Source of the DNA: Panulirus ornatus
Taxonomy: Eukaryota; Arthropoda; Malacostraca; Decapoda; Palinuridae
Length of the DNA: 64,000 nucleotides
Reading direction: 5' to 3'
Assembly (NCBI RefSeq): GCF_036320965.1
Contig: NC_092225.1
Coordinates: 53,940,868-54,004,867, forward strand
Below the pieces are notes generated by a model. That model did no database searches, had not been told where the DNA came from, and saw only the letters and a list, made by a program, of their open reading frames with translations. The translations under genes and the position numbers were made by a program. Every line of letters begins with the position of its first letter. The first letter of the stretch is position 1. This document shows positions 46,373 through 60,005 of the stretch, piece after piece.

Positions 46373-47153
46373 AAAAAGAAAAAAAAAATATATATATATT
46401 TCTTTACACGGTATTAGCTGATCTATTGATCTAGTGACCCGTGACAGCGCCCCCTGTGTATTGCCTGTAAAAGTACGCATCACTGAAAGCTTTTACTCGT
46501 CATAAAACTTGTAATATTGAACAGTGCGCTTGAAATAGCTGGCGTGAATCTCTGTCAAAAAGTGGAAGGTACATTTGGACACGGAAATGTATAGATTTTT
46601 GATTCATGTATTAAAGCTATCGTCTCAAAAATATAATTGACTTTATAGCTGTAGATAACGTGCACAATGCCTTATGACAACATTAAACATTTATAGCCAT
46701 AGGGATAGACTCTCATACTTAAACTGTATTTTTTTCAGGTAAGAGTGTTGTAGAAATGGAGTATTGCAAATACCTGAACGAGACTATACGCCCTTGGTAA
46801 TGTCACAACAGTATTTTCATAACCAGTTTGTGTGTGAATTGTCTCGAAGACATGCCTTTATAAATAGCAATATTAAGTGAAATGATCGTATCCTGCCCAC
46901 TGAATCGCGTCAAGAAGACTTTCTGCTGCTCACTTTCAGTTCTTCAAAATTCAAGAGAAAACTGACAACGACCGTCTTATTACAATAGCGTGGTGGCCAA
47001 TTTGTCCTCACACATGCTCATCTCCGCTCATTATCAGTACCAAACCGAAGAATACCTATATACTTATGCATGCCACAAATTATGACAGTAAGAAAGATAC
47101 GACGGAATCGCTACAGTCAATTTGAATATCCCGCCAAATCTTCCGACGTGCTG
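46373..47153. other. No recognisable gene
   Basis: AT-rich sequence upstream of the candidate promoter. It starts with an A-rich run and a short (TA)n. No motif seen. Confidence 0.4.
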
Positions 47154-47211
47154 ATTGGTCGGCACGCCACGTGGGGTATTTTGTAAACACGCGAGTGTAG
47201 GTATTGTCAGT
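47154..47211 (+). promoter_or_regulatory. Candidate core promoter
   Basis: Within a GC- and CpG-richer island in AT-rich surroundings there are an inverted CCAAT box (attgg, 47154-47158), a CCACGTGG E-box (47167-47174) and an arthropod-type initiator TCAGT (47207-47211). No TATA box is seen. These lie ~270 bp upstream of the candidate coding start at 47480. Each motif is common by chance; the combination with the downstream exon is what makes it worth listing. Confidence 0.3.
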
Positions 47212-47479
47212 GATCAGCTGCAGCCAAGATCTCGTGGTGATCATATATACGGATTCTTACTTCTATAATTGTGCCAGTGGAACAGAAGAGAAATACACTG
47301 ATAAGTTTGGACATAGGGAATTAGGTGCTTTGGTTACAGAGGCGTGCCATGTTACCCAACACGGATAATGGAGAGGATGGTAACTGCAGCAAGTCACCCT
47401 AGGGTCAACATACCAAGGCATGGACGGACACAGGTAATTTATATTTTAAGGAGGTGGCGGGTCTGTATGACAGTTATTT

Positions 47480-47684
47480 ATGACGATCGTATTGCTTGGA
47501 TTTGTCATAGTTACGTATATGATTTTACTTTCTTATCTACGGGTGATTTTACAAAGTCAATACCCACCTGCAGTGTTCACTGCAGGTGGAGTTCTGCTAA
47601 GTATAACGATATGTGATTTTCGTCCATATAGACCAGGTAAAATCATTACGTCAATGAACAATATATTAAGAAAAGATCTACCCT
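47480..47684 (+). CDS. Candidate first coding exon, possible type II membrane protein
   Basis: An ATG at 47480, preceded by an in-frame TGA 12 bases upstream, opens MTIVLLGFVIVTYMILLSYL, a hydrophobic segment fit for a signal anchor. It is followed by about 48 mixed residues including AGGVLLSITICDFRPYRPGK. A strong splice donor, CCCT|GTAAGT, falls at 47684/47685, after 68 codons plus one base. A short N-terminus, one anchor and a lumenal stretch are typical of Golgi type II enzymes, but nothing identifies the family. No later exon is recognisable in the window. It could also be a chance frame. Confidence 0.3.
47564..47589. repeat. 26-bp near-palindrome (12-bp arms, 2-nt loop)
   Basis: CCACCTGCAGTG, TT, CACTGCAGGTGG form a perfect GC-rich hairpin within the candidate exon. 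In that frame it encodes part of the segment PPAVFTAGG. Confidence 0.9.
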
Positions 47685-47794
47685 GTAAGTTATTTAAGTT
47701 GTTTATATGGCTCTAAATCTACAGTTTCATGATTATTTCGTACATTTCCATATATGTGTGATTGTGCTTTGCTTTGTTTGTGTGTTGATACTTG

Positions 47795-47798
<4 letters not shown>

Positions 47799-47862
<64 letters not shown>
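47799..47862. repeat. (TA)n microsatellite
   Basis: The only long (TA)n tract here with no recognisable mobile-element end beside it. Confidence 0.98.
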
Positions 47863-47867
<5 letters not shown>

Positions 47868-49859
47868 TGATCTTAGATATAACCTGTCATGTAGTTACTG
47901 TAAGCATAAATTTATGCTTATATATCATTCATGTTTTACATAGAGCCATGTTTTTGTGGTATGAGAAGAGCAGTATAGTAGGCTATTAAGTATTATTTCT
48001 ATAGGTCTGTTTTTATAAACATCTTTTTTTTTTTATAGCACCCCGGTTGTAAATGTTTATATATGCCTCTTTTGCCACGGCTTGTCGTACCTCAGACACT
48101 GCTTATAAAGTTTTACACCTAATTGAATTTACGATGTCGGGGTGACTGAAGGTCAAGGCTGTTACAAGGCCCTCTATAACTACACAGCTGCATATTGTTT
48201 TCATACGTCATATGACCGAGTAATTTGATGTAAGCTAGACACGTAGCAGAGCCATTGGATTTTAAAGATCTGTAGCTTTGTTATTGATAATGTATCTGGT
48301 AGAGGGTGCCCATTTTTCTAGGTTTGTCATCACTGTTCTCCTACTCTGGGATCGTTGTTTCCATGGTAGAGAATAATTTAAGAGTATACAAATTTCCACT
48401 TTCACTCGTATATCCTGTCTATTTATATTGAATATCTCGTAAGTGGAAGTGTGTTGAGGGAGAGGAAAAAAATGTAGGTTTGGACGATTATGAATCATGT
48501 AAAATACCGCTGGAGATAAAACCATCACTGTTAATTGCTTTTTTTTTTTTTTAACGTTACATGTGACGTGTGTGTTCTGTCACTAGTTGAATTCCACCAT
48601 TATTAAGTACTCCATTTGACATCGTCATTCATCATTTCGTTCGAGGCAGTGTGTTCATATGTCTACAGATAGAATTTGACCTTCTGTGAGACAGATCACC
48701 ATATGCATTATTAATTCAGTCCCTGTATGTCTAGAGTCGTCTGAAACCCCCAACATTTTTGCGAAACTTGGATTCAAACGTTACGTGCATGGCGGCACTT
48801 TGTGGAATGCATAAACAATAAAGGAAAATTGCCATATTTAAATCTCACAAGCAAGTTTATTTTTTGTTATTACGGCTTCGTTCGGCCTATAAATCGATTA
48901 TACAAACAGAAAATATAATGTTCTTTGGCATCCAAACAAGCGGCAAATGGAAGTTTGTCTTGGCATGTCTCCCTTTTATTCTAATTGACATTTTAAGTAA
49001 AGTGGTACCAGTCAGGTTTTTTTTCTTTTTTTTTTTTTGCATTAATTGTTAATATGTAGTGCTTTTACCTTAATTTCCCATCATATTCAAAATCCTGTGC
49101 CTTTGAAATTTGCGGGAGTAGTAAGTGCTAACCCTCAAATATGCTGTACATTTTAAGAGGTAGATAAACTTTTTTTGTTGTTACGTGTGTAAACTTCAAC
49201 TAGGATTCCTTTGCCAATAACTATTCCTGTCATTATACCAGTGGTCACAGAGGTCAGAATGAACTTCTTAGTATCCTTGAAGTTTTTGCTTGGGAATTTT
49301 TTTTTTTTGTGAACCACGAAAAACTTTACCAGTCACTGGATGCTGGTATTGCGTACAGAATACGCAATGGAACTTCTTCACGCAAGCACCCAATATTCCA
49401 GTGACCGTACTTACGCCATTTAAACTTGGCCACAAATAAACGTAAGTGAGCCAGTTCAACCTAGCCTAACCTTACCAAGGTTAGGTTAGATATTGGTACA
49501 GATGCCTTGAAAGAAGAAAGAAAGAATAAAATCGGCGCCTGTTTTCAGGCTCGTAATATTAATTCTCTCTCCTGCCATGCAAAATAGTGCAGAATATTCT
49601 TTTTTACTCTTTCTTCTTGGTTTTCTTATTGAGAAAACTCATGCTAGGTTAGGTTTGTACTGGTAACCCAACCTATGCTTAACCTAATCTAACCCAGCTG
49701 AACCTAATCTTACCTAACCGAGACTCGAATAATGTTAGAGGAAAGAATCTTCGGGTGATTGGATAACAAAATATTGTTGGCGTATATTTATGTTTTGCTA
49801 AGGTAGTGGAGGGCTAGTCACTGGAGGGGTGCCATATACAGACAGTGCGTATGATTTTA
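47863..49859. other. No recognisable gene
   Basis: AT-rich. TTAGG/CCTAA-like patches occur near 49459-49492 and 49640-49720. T runs lie at 48539-48552 and 49019-49038. Frames are short and without motif. It could be intron of the candidate gene upstream. Confidence 0.4.
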
Positions 49860-51260
49860 CGTAACACGATACAAATATTTCACTTCGATTTTTTTTTTAA
49901 AGTATCACGTAAACATGGAAATATAACAAGCATACTTGGTGCTAAGGTTTAGCATGGAAGTAATTGCAATAAGATTAGAAATGTAACAAAAACATGTTGA
50001 GATTAAACGTACAAATCCTAGTCATGGTTTAGTATGGAAATATAACAGCAATTCTAGCCATAAAACTTAGCAAGGAAGCATCACTCCTTGTGCTAGATTT
50101 AGTATTTTGAATACTGTGTGACAGCAATTATAGTTATAGTATTAGAAATGAAACAGCATTCCTAGTAGAGATATAACAAATTCTAGCGTTAAGGTACAGA
50201 AATACAGCAGCATTTCTAGTGATAAGGTAAAGAAATGTAGTAGCAATCCTAGAATGAAGATTTGGCTTGGACCTAGAACAGATAGAAATAAAACCAAATA
50301 TTATTAAGATTTAGCATGGTCATATACAGAAATAGTACCAATTCTGATTGTAATTTTTAGCATGGAAATAAAGCAGATATAGAAATGTAACAGCAGAAAT
50401 AAAACCAATCCGTCCGTATTGATGTTTAGAATGGACATATAAAAGATACAGAAACAAAACCAGTCCTAGTGTAAGGACATAGATACAAAAATAAAACCAG
50501 TCCTAGTTGTATTATTTGGCATGGAAATAGACATAGAAATATGACAGAAAATATAGCAGAAATAAAACCAGTATAGCAGATATAAAAATGTAACTGAAAT
50601 GAAACCAATCTTAGTGGTAATCTTAAAAAATGTAAGAAATATAAAAAAATCCTAGTCTATAAATGTAACAAAAACAATCCTTGAAATCTAACAAGAACTT
50701 AGATTTAGCATGAAAATATAACAGCAATTCTAGTAATGAGATTTATAAGTGAAACAGCTTTCTTATAGCATAGATTTAGCTTTAGAAATATAATTACAAT
50801 TTTAATGATAAAAGTACATAAGTGTAAAAGCAATCCTACAATTCTAGTGATCAGGTACAGAAATGTAATAGCAATCCTGCAATTTTGATTATAACATACA
50901 GAAATGTAAAAGTAGTCTTAGTACTAAGATTGAAGATGGACATAGAAATGAAAATAAGAGAGCAGTCCTAGTTAAATATTTAGCATGGAAATATAACAGA
51001 TATAGAAATATAAAACAAATCCCAGTATAAAATTTAAAGACTTACATTAGAAATAAGAATAAGACGATCCTAGCTAAACATTTGAAATGAAAATATAACA
51101 GATATTGAAATGTAACAGCATTCCTAGTTTTAAGATCTAGCATAGAAAGATAAAAGCAGTTCTAGTCATAACATTAACATGGAAATATAAATGCAATTTA
51201 TATGTAGATTTATAAAGTCTTTTAGTGATAGGATCTTGCATGATGCAAATTTTTCCCGGA
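49860..51260. repeat. Degenerate AT-rich satellite, forward orientation
   Basis: Variants of tagcatggaaatataacag and agaaatgtaacagcaatcc recur about every 45-60 bp through ~1.4 kb, with the linker ctagtgataagattt. Units are too diverged for a single period. The same motif is found in inverted orientation at 52560-52970. Confidence 0.85.
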
Positions 51261-51380
51261 ATAAGGTTTTACCAAGAAATATGTCATAATTAATTTATAT
51301 CAATTACAAAACATAACAAAGATAAACAGAAATTCAAGTATATTCTTTATAGAAATATGATAAGCATTAAAATGTATAGA

Positions 51381-51533
51381 GCAGGGGGCTGGAAATCCTC
51401 CCCTCTCAGTTTTTTAATTTTCCAAAAGAAGGAACAGAGAAGGGGGCCAGGCGAGGATATTCCCTCAAAGGCCCAGTCCTCTGTTCTTAACGCTACCTCG
51501 CTAATGTGGGAAATGGCGAATGGTATGAAAGAA

Positions 51534-51536
<3 letters not shown>
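51381..51536 (+). mobile_element. Element A, 5'-truncated copy
   Basis: It runs from gcagggggctggaaatcctc through ccaaaagaaggaacagag to ctacctcgctaatgtggg and its A-rich tail. Inserted into the degenerate satellite. Confidence 0.85.

Positions 51537-51588
<52 letters not shown>
51537..51588. repeat. (TA)n microsatellite
   Basis: Lies between element A (plus) and LINE-B (minus), tail-to-tail as at 10.2 kb. Confidence 0.98.
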
Positions 51589-51593
<5 letters not shown>

Positions 51594-51598
51594 TTATT

Positions 51599-52345
51599 TA
51601 TTTTGCTTTGTCGCTGTCTCCCGCGTTTGCGAGGTAGCGCAAGGAAACAGACGCAAGAAATGGCCCAACTCACCTCCATACAGATGTATATACATACACG
51701 TCCACACACGCAAATATACATACCTATACATCCCAATGTACACATATATATACACACACAGACACATACATATATACCCATGCACACAGTTCACACTGCC
51801 TTTATTCATTCTCATCGCCACCTCGCCACACATGGAATACCATCCCCCTCCCCCCTCATGTGTGCGAGGTAGCGCTAGGAAAAGACAACAAAGGCCCCAT
51901 TCGTTCACACTCAGTCTCTAGCTGTCATACAATAATGCCCGAAACCACAGCTCCCTTTCCACATCCAGGCCCCACACAACTTTCCATGGTTTACCCCAGA
52001 CGCTTCACATGCCCTGATTCAATCCACTAACAGCACGTCAACCCCGATATACCACATCGATCCAATTCACTCTATTCCTTGCCCGCCTTTCACCCTCCTG
52101 CATGTTCAGGCCCCGATCACTCAAAATCTTTTTCACTCCATCTTTCCACCTCCAATTTGGTCTCCCACTTCTCCTCGTTCCCTCCACCACCGACACATAT
52201 ATCCTCTTGGTCAATCTTTCCTCACTCATTCTCTCTATGTGCCCAAGCCATTTCAAAACACCCTCTTCTGCTCTCTCAACCACCCTCCCTTTATTTCGAC
52301 ACATCTCTCTTACTCTTACATTACTTACTCGATCAAACCACCTCA
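51599..52345 (-). mobile_element. LINE-B copy: complete 3' UTR and part of C-terminal domain
   Basis: On the minus strand: WFDRVSNVRVREMCRNK, VERAEEGVLKWLGHIERMSE, RPNWRWKDGVKKIL and RVNWIDVVYRG, then a ~430-bp 3' UTR with both copies of the ctacctcgc motif. The 5' break falls where the element's own gtgtggtgtgaggtgg meets a (GT)n tract. Confidence 0.88.
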
Positions 52346-52347
52346 CA

Positions 52348-52349
<2 letters not shown>

Positions 52350-52441
<92 letters not shown>
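52350..52441. repeat. (CA)n-(TA)n compound microsatellite
   Basis: CA units to 52378 and TA units to 52441. It sits at the 5' truncation point of the minus-strand LINE-B copy. Confidence 0.98.
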
Positions 52442-52445
<4 letters not shown>

Positions 52446-52559
52446 CATGTATTTTTATAAAGAATATGCTTGAATTTCTTTTAGGTTATACTTTTATAAC
52501 TATAATTCATGTAAATTGATTATGACTGATCTATTTTTGCGAACACCTTGTTTCTGGAA

Positions 52560-52970
52560 CAATTTACATTTCCATGAAAAATCCTTTCTTAGGAGTGCTT
52601 TTGTATTCCCATGCTAATTTTAGGACTAAGACTGCCTTTATATTCCCAAGCTAAATCTTAAAACTAGGACTGCTGTTAAATTTCTATATCTTATATTTTG
52701 ATGCTAAATGTTTAAGTAAGATTTCTGTTTCATTTTTATTTCTGATATATGACCAAGTTGAATTCAATTCTGGGATTGCTATTACACTACTATATATATG
52801 TTATATTTCCATGCTTAAAGGTTTAACTAGGATAGCTGTTTTATTTCTGTTTCTGTTATATGTCCACTAGGATAGCTGTTTTTCCTCTGTTATATGTCCA
52901 CTGGAATAGCTGTTTTACTTCTGTTATATGTCAGAGTTAAATTTCAAGACTAGGATTGCTGTTACATTTC
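52560..52970. repeat. Degenerate AT-rich satellite, inverted block
   Basis: The plus strand shows complements of the 50-kb units: ttatattcccaagctaaatc, aggactgctgtt, tatatgtccac. The array is therefore inverted relative to 49860-51260 and to 53150-53240, with mobile elements at both borders. Confidence 0.8.
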
Positions 52971-52972
52971 TT

Positions 52973-53150
52973 TCGTAGAAGGCGACTAAGATGTGTGGGA
53001 AGGGGCGCATTTCCTTCCTTTCTGTATTACTTTCCAAAAGAAGGAACAGAGAAAGGAGCCATGTGAAGTGTTTCCATTCAAGGCTCGGGTCTCTGATCTT
53101 TACGTTACTTCGCTTACGCGAAAAATGGCTAATATTAATGAAAGAAAGGC
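52973..53150 (+). mobile_element. Element A, old diverged copy
   Basis: It retains cgtagaaggcgactaag, ccaaaagaaggaacagag, ttacgttacttcgcttacgc and aaaaatggctaat, with many substitutions. It has no (TA)n tail. Lies at the border of the inverted satellite block. Confidence 0.75.
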
Positions 53151-53800
53151 AACAATCCTATGATCCTAGAAAAAGATTTGGCATGAAAATATAACTAGTT
53201 CTGAAAATAAGAGTTTGGTGGGAAATGCAAGCCTTCTATAATTTATATGAATTATGCATGAAAATATAAAAAGCTTAGATATTCAAATACATTGTACGTG
53301 AAAACAAGACGGCATGAAAAAATATTCATATGAATTATACAAAAATTATCTCTTGTTTAGTGGGTTATATAGATTCTACTTGAAAATCAGGAATCCTACC
53401 TTTGCCGTAGCAGTCATATATTTCTAACTGAAAAAGAGAAGCTTCTAGCTTTGGCCTAATCAGACACATAAATTCTACCTGAAAATGGAGAAACTTACCG
53501 TATCCTTATCATTCATATAATTTCTGATTGAAAATAAGAAGCCTTCAGCTTTAGCCTAGCTAAACATATATATTTTACCTGAAAACGAGGAAAGCCTTAT
53601 CAGCTTCCAGCTCAAACCTTACCAGACATATGAATTGTACCAGAAAATGAAGAAGCCTTCTTTATCCTTGTCATTCATATAAAAATCTAACAGAAAATGG
53701 AAACTTTTAGCTTTAGCCCAAACATAAATTCTACCAGAAAATGAGGGAGCCTAGCATGACCCTAATCATTCAGTTTAATTTTTCTTTAAAATGTAGAAGT
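53151..53800. repeat. Degenerate AT-rich repeats, two types
   Basis: The first ~90 bp again show ggcatgaaaatataac in forward orientation. From ~53380 a second degenerate repeat of 60-70 bp (gaaaatgagaagcctttagc, catataaattctacc) occurs about seven times. Confidence 0.8.
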
Positions 53801-56455
53801 GTACTTCATTGAGCACTGAGTCTTTTCAAACTCAAGGATCACCTCACATTTTACTAGCCCATTGAGCTAAAAACAAGATGGTGTGTAATATATCACATGA
53901 AATTGCCTATGCAAATCATGTGCACATAAGTGAAGAAAATTATGTATTCCTTGGACCACTTTGCGTCGCTTGCAGTGCAGCGAAATAGGAATGGAAGGAA
54001 GTCTGGGTTGGAGAATATCAAAAACGTGTGTATTCGGTTCCATGACTAAAAGTGAAATATTTCTCAAGTTATGAGCCAAGTTAAGTTTCAGATTTAACCT
54101 TTGGATGGGACCTGTCATGTAACATCTGGTTCTTATGCTATTCCGTTACTTCGATGCAGGGAAACAAATGTGCAAAGTTTCATGAGTATTTGTGTAGACT
54201 TTTCAAGTAATGAGCTGGATTAAATTCCTGCTTAAAACCTGTGTAAGCGATAAGTTATCATGAGCATCTGATTTGGACGATAGACGTTATGACTAAGGTT
54301 AATAAGTTGCAGTCCAAAGTGTGTCGACCAGTGACAGACAGACGACAATACAGACGGACAAAGCGATCTTGTCTGTCATGCACCTCGGCCGACATGACAC
54401 GAGTCTGCGAAGGATCTAGGGCGGTATGTGCGTTCAGTGGAACTCTGAAAATTAACGACTTTTCGCGTATAACGTAAAAAGAAAATAAAGTTCAACGAAT
54501 ATGCTAACATCAGCGTCCTCAGGAACACTTCGGTGTGAACATAAAGTCAATATGTAACAGACAAGTATTACATATACTCTCAACTCTAAACAGTGGACAG
54601 GGACGTTCTTATTTGCCTTTCCGTAAAGGAAAAATAAATGAAATAGAAGTGAAAGAATGAATAGTCTTGTAATAAAAATAAATACATAAAATTGGCTGGG
54701 ATTTTACATACTGCTGCATAGTTTTACCCGAGATTTTTTCTTCAGCGTGTAATCTGCATGTGAAGCCCACGGTGAAATACGTCGAAGTATAGCGAATTGC
54801 GTAACTACTTACGCCGTAGACTGCCTCTTGTGATTCTAGTAATAATGATTTCCTATCTTGATTTGTATCGTACAGCTGTGTTCATCAGCTCTCCCTTTGT
54901 GACCTTTAGGCTAAACTTTCCCCCATCTTGAGCTACACTTACAATATCGGTTTTTGGCCTTTTTTTCTTTTTTTTAAATCCTTTTGGCTATTTTTTTTTC
55001 ATTTCAGTGAAGACGACTGGTTTGTGCATCTTGACACACTTCACATAATGTAATGAAGAGAATATATGCATGTAAAGGTCACGGAGATGGTGTTTCTCGG
55101 AAAGATATGCAGTAGGAAAGTGAGATTTAAGTTTTGGTCGGTGTACAACTCACAGCTTCTCGTAGTCTCGCGTCGCATAGCCGTCGGAAACTGGATAATT
55201 GTGTCTCAATGGCATTGTAGGTAATGTCGCAGATGCCCCGTACCGTCGTAGTGGGGTATCGTTGGGGCTGATTCCACCATTGCACAGCGATGCTGTTGCC
55301 TCGTAGCTGAAAATACGATGCGCGCGTAACTTGGACCAGTTCCAGGTGGGGTTACAGCGGGTCGCAAATTGGATGCGTTTTTGTGCCACTGGCTCAGGAT
55401 ACAAAATGCTAACGTCATGTTTGATGACGATAATTATCACAGTAGTGATGTCAGTAATGATCAAAGACTATCTGGAGTCTCTGATTATGATGATAATGAT
55501 GATGATACTAAGAGTGTTAATGGTAAGGAAAATATGTGATAAGTATGTTGAATGGTAATGAAAATATGTGGTGATAGAGATATTAGATGTAATGAAAATG
55601 TGATGATAATATCATCATTGGGAGTACAACAAATGTTTTGATGATTAAGAGGATAGGGATGGCGATGGAAAGCAGAACAGTAATAAGTGCATAGTTTATG
55701 TGCTTTGCCATCCAAAATTGTAGGTACAGGCTGTGTGGCGCATGCCCCGCTTTTACTGTGTGATTGGTCACTCATAGAAGGAATGTTTGATATTTCCTTG
55801 AAATCACCCGTGGGAAAGAAAATATCTCGATATTTCCCGACTCTTCAACCACTTTTTTTTCTTCTTTCTGGAGTCTATCACGAATTCCGATTGGAGAGAG
55901 AGAGAGAGAGGAAAATATTATATAATTCATCGTTTGGCAGTCGAGTCGTGTGTGTTGGCCATGAGCCAACAATTGATGGTGTAACTGCACTATTATGTCC
56001 TGTGAAAATGTCTGCGGTAAACAAGGCAAAAACTGAATTGAAGGGTTGCATTAATTTTTCGAACATAGGACACGATTGAGCGAACACTTCCCGCGAAAAT
56101 TGTGTTGCCAACTTTTGTTATTTATCACGGCAGGTATTTAATTTGCATCCGGCAATTGTTTTCATGGAAATCATTTTAACGTACTGGGAAGATAAACGGA
56201 AAGTGTGGTCAACCTTCACTCTGATAACTAGTGTGACTGACTCCAACTTATGGATGTATACCATTAGATATGTCCAGAACTCTTTAACCCTCTCTCCCAG
56301 TCTATATATTCATCTGTCTATCTGTTTGTCTATCATCCTCTCTGTATATCTGTACATATCTAAGGCTTTGAGAAAAAATCCTCCTTCCCTTTCTTATTCG
56401 CCTTCTGCAACACTCAGAGATTCGTTAGTATATAGTGTTTTGTTTATAGTGTTCC

Positions 56456-56456
<1 letters not shown>
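53801..56456. other. No recognisable gene
   Basis: Mixed AT-rich sequence with (GAT)-type repeats near 55485-55510 and a short (GA)n at 55893-55908. Frames at 55150-55464 minus and 55687-56079 plus overlap and lack motifs. A possible exon start, MSAVNKAKTELKGC at 56009, ends after 23 codons. Confidence 0.4.

Positions 56457-56522
<66 letters not shown>
56457..56522. repeat. (TA)n microsatellite (left flank of palindrome)
   Basis: About 32 TA units, ~35 bp before the palindrome. Confidence 0.98.
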
Positions 56523-56527
<5 letters not shown>

Positions 56528-56557
56528 AAGGATCTCAATTATGCGCATGATCAAGAT

Positions 56558-56815
56558 ATTCCTATGAGTCCACGGGGAAAATGAAGCACGAAAAGTTCCC
56601 AACTGCACTTTCGTGTAATAATCACATCATCAGAGGAGACACAAGAGAGAAATATAACAGTCAGTTGATATACATCGAAGAGACGAAGCTTCGTCTCTTC
56701 GATGTATATCAACTGACTGTTATATTTCTCTCTTGTGTCTCCCCTGATGATGTGATTATTACACGAAAGTGCACTAGGAAACTTTTCGTGTTTCATTTTC
56801 CCCGTGGACTCATAG

Positions 56816-56819
<4 letters not shown>
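56558..56819. mobile_element. Two PLE 3' ends fused head-to-head as a spacer-free palindrome
   Basis: The left arm (56558-56688) is a minus-strand PLE 3' end and the right arm (56689-56819) a plus-strand one. They are joined at the same nucleotide, centre aag|ctt at 56688/56689. Arms are 131 bp each with no indel and 5 mismatches. The innermost 54 bp on each side are perfect, giving a 108-bp perfect palindrome. Mismatches cluster in the hammerhead stem I/III region. Both outer ends are the normal PLE tip, and the right one continues into (TA)n. Confidence 0.9.
56740..56780 (+). ncRNA. Hammerhead-like motif, partly degraded (right arm)
   Basis: CTGATGA at 56744-56750, GAAA at 56765-56768, short AGT/ACT stem III and A at the cleavage position (56776). 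The third stem I pair is lost (A opposite C). The left-arm copy (minus, CTGATGA at 56627-56633) has a broken stem III. Both are probably decayed. Confidence 0.35.

Positions 56820-56884
<65 letters not shown>
56820..56884. repeat. (TA)n microsatellite (right flank of palindrome)
   Basis: About 32 TA units directly after the PLE tip. Confidence 0.98.
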
Positions 56885-56889
<5 letters not shown>

Positions 56890-57149
56890 GTATTTATTTA
56901 TACATGAATCCGTCAGGGTCAGGAATGCTGATACAGCACGGAAGTCCATATATGATTACCTTAGAACCTTCAATGCTGCGCTGCTTCCAGTTGCAGTGAA
57001 ATGATGCTTTCTTTCGAGTGAGAAGTTCTCTGACGAAACTGTACTCCCTTTAGCCAACAACAATACAGCCTTGCTGAATACAAAGGAATTCAAACAGCAA
57101 CAGACCACTGGGTCCTTTCCAGGCTGTGTGATAATGGAAAAGATATGTT
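56885..57149. other. No recognisable gene
   Basis: Short non-coding gap between the (TA)n and the CR1-like LINE. The last part may belong to the LINE 3' UTR. Confidence 0.4.
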
Positions 57150-59454
<2,305 letters not shown>

Positions 59455-59690
59455 TTAGTGACTTGAGTCAGGTTGCTGCTGGTGAGGGCTAGTGACTGAG
59501 TCAGGTTGCTGGTGGTGAGGGCTAGTGACTGAGTCAGGTTGCTGGTGGTGAGGGCTAGTGACTGAGTCAGGTTGCTGGTGGTGAGGGCTAGTGACTGAGT
59601 CAGGTTGCTGCTGGTGCGGGCTCGTGACTTGAGTCAGGTTGCTGGTGGTGAGGGCTAGTGACTTGAGTTAGGTTACTGGTGAGGGCGTAT
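59455..59690. repeat. ~33-bp minisatellite
   Basis: Seven units share gtgactgagtcaggttgctg and gtgagggcta, with ctggtggtg/ctgctggtg and single-base variants. Confidence 0.94.
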
Positions 59691-59814
59691 TTGCTACACC
59701 TCGAGTGTGGTGACGCATTCCTTCCCGTGGTTTGTAACGTCACTCACTTGCTGGTGAAACTAACCCCTCGTTGTTAGTGGTGTTAGATGATGAGATAATT
59801 AGAAGACGTACGGA

Positions 59815-60005
59815 CACGACAGTCAGACAGACAGACTGACAGACAGAAGACGTACGGACAAGACGACCTGACAGACAGACAGACAAAAGACTTATGGACC
59901 GGACGACCAGACAGACAGACAGACAGAAGACGTACAGACAAGACGACGAGACAGACAGACAGAAGACGTACCAACAAGACGACCGCACAGACAGATAGAC
60001 AGACA
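59815..60005. repeat. GACA-rich tract in ~40-bp repeats
   Basis: (GACA)n runs are separated by agaagacgtacggacaagac-type spacers about five times. The nested pattern is a short tetranucleotide array inside a longer tandem unit. Confidence 0.93.
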
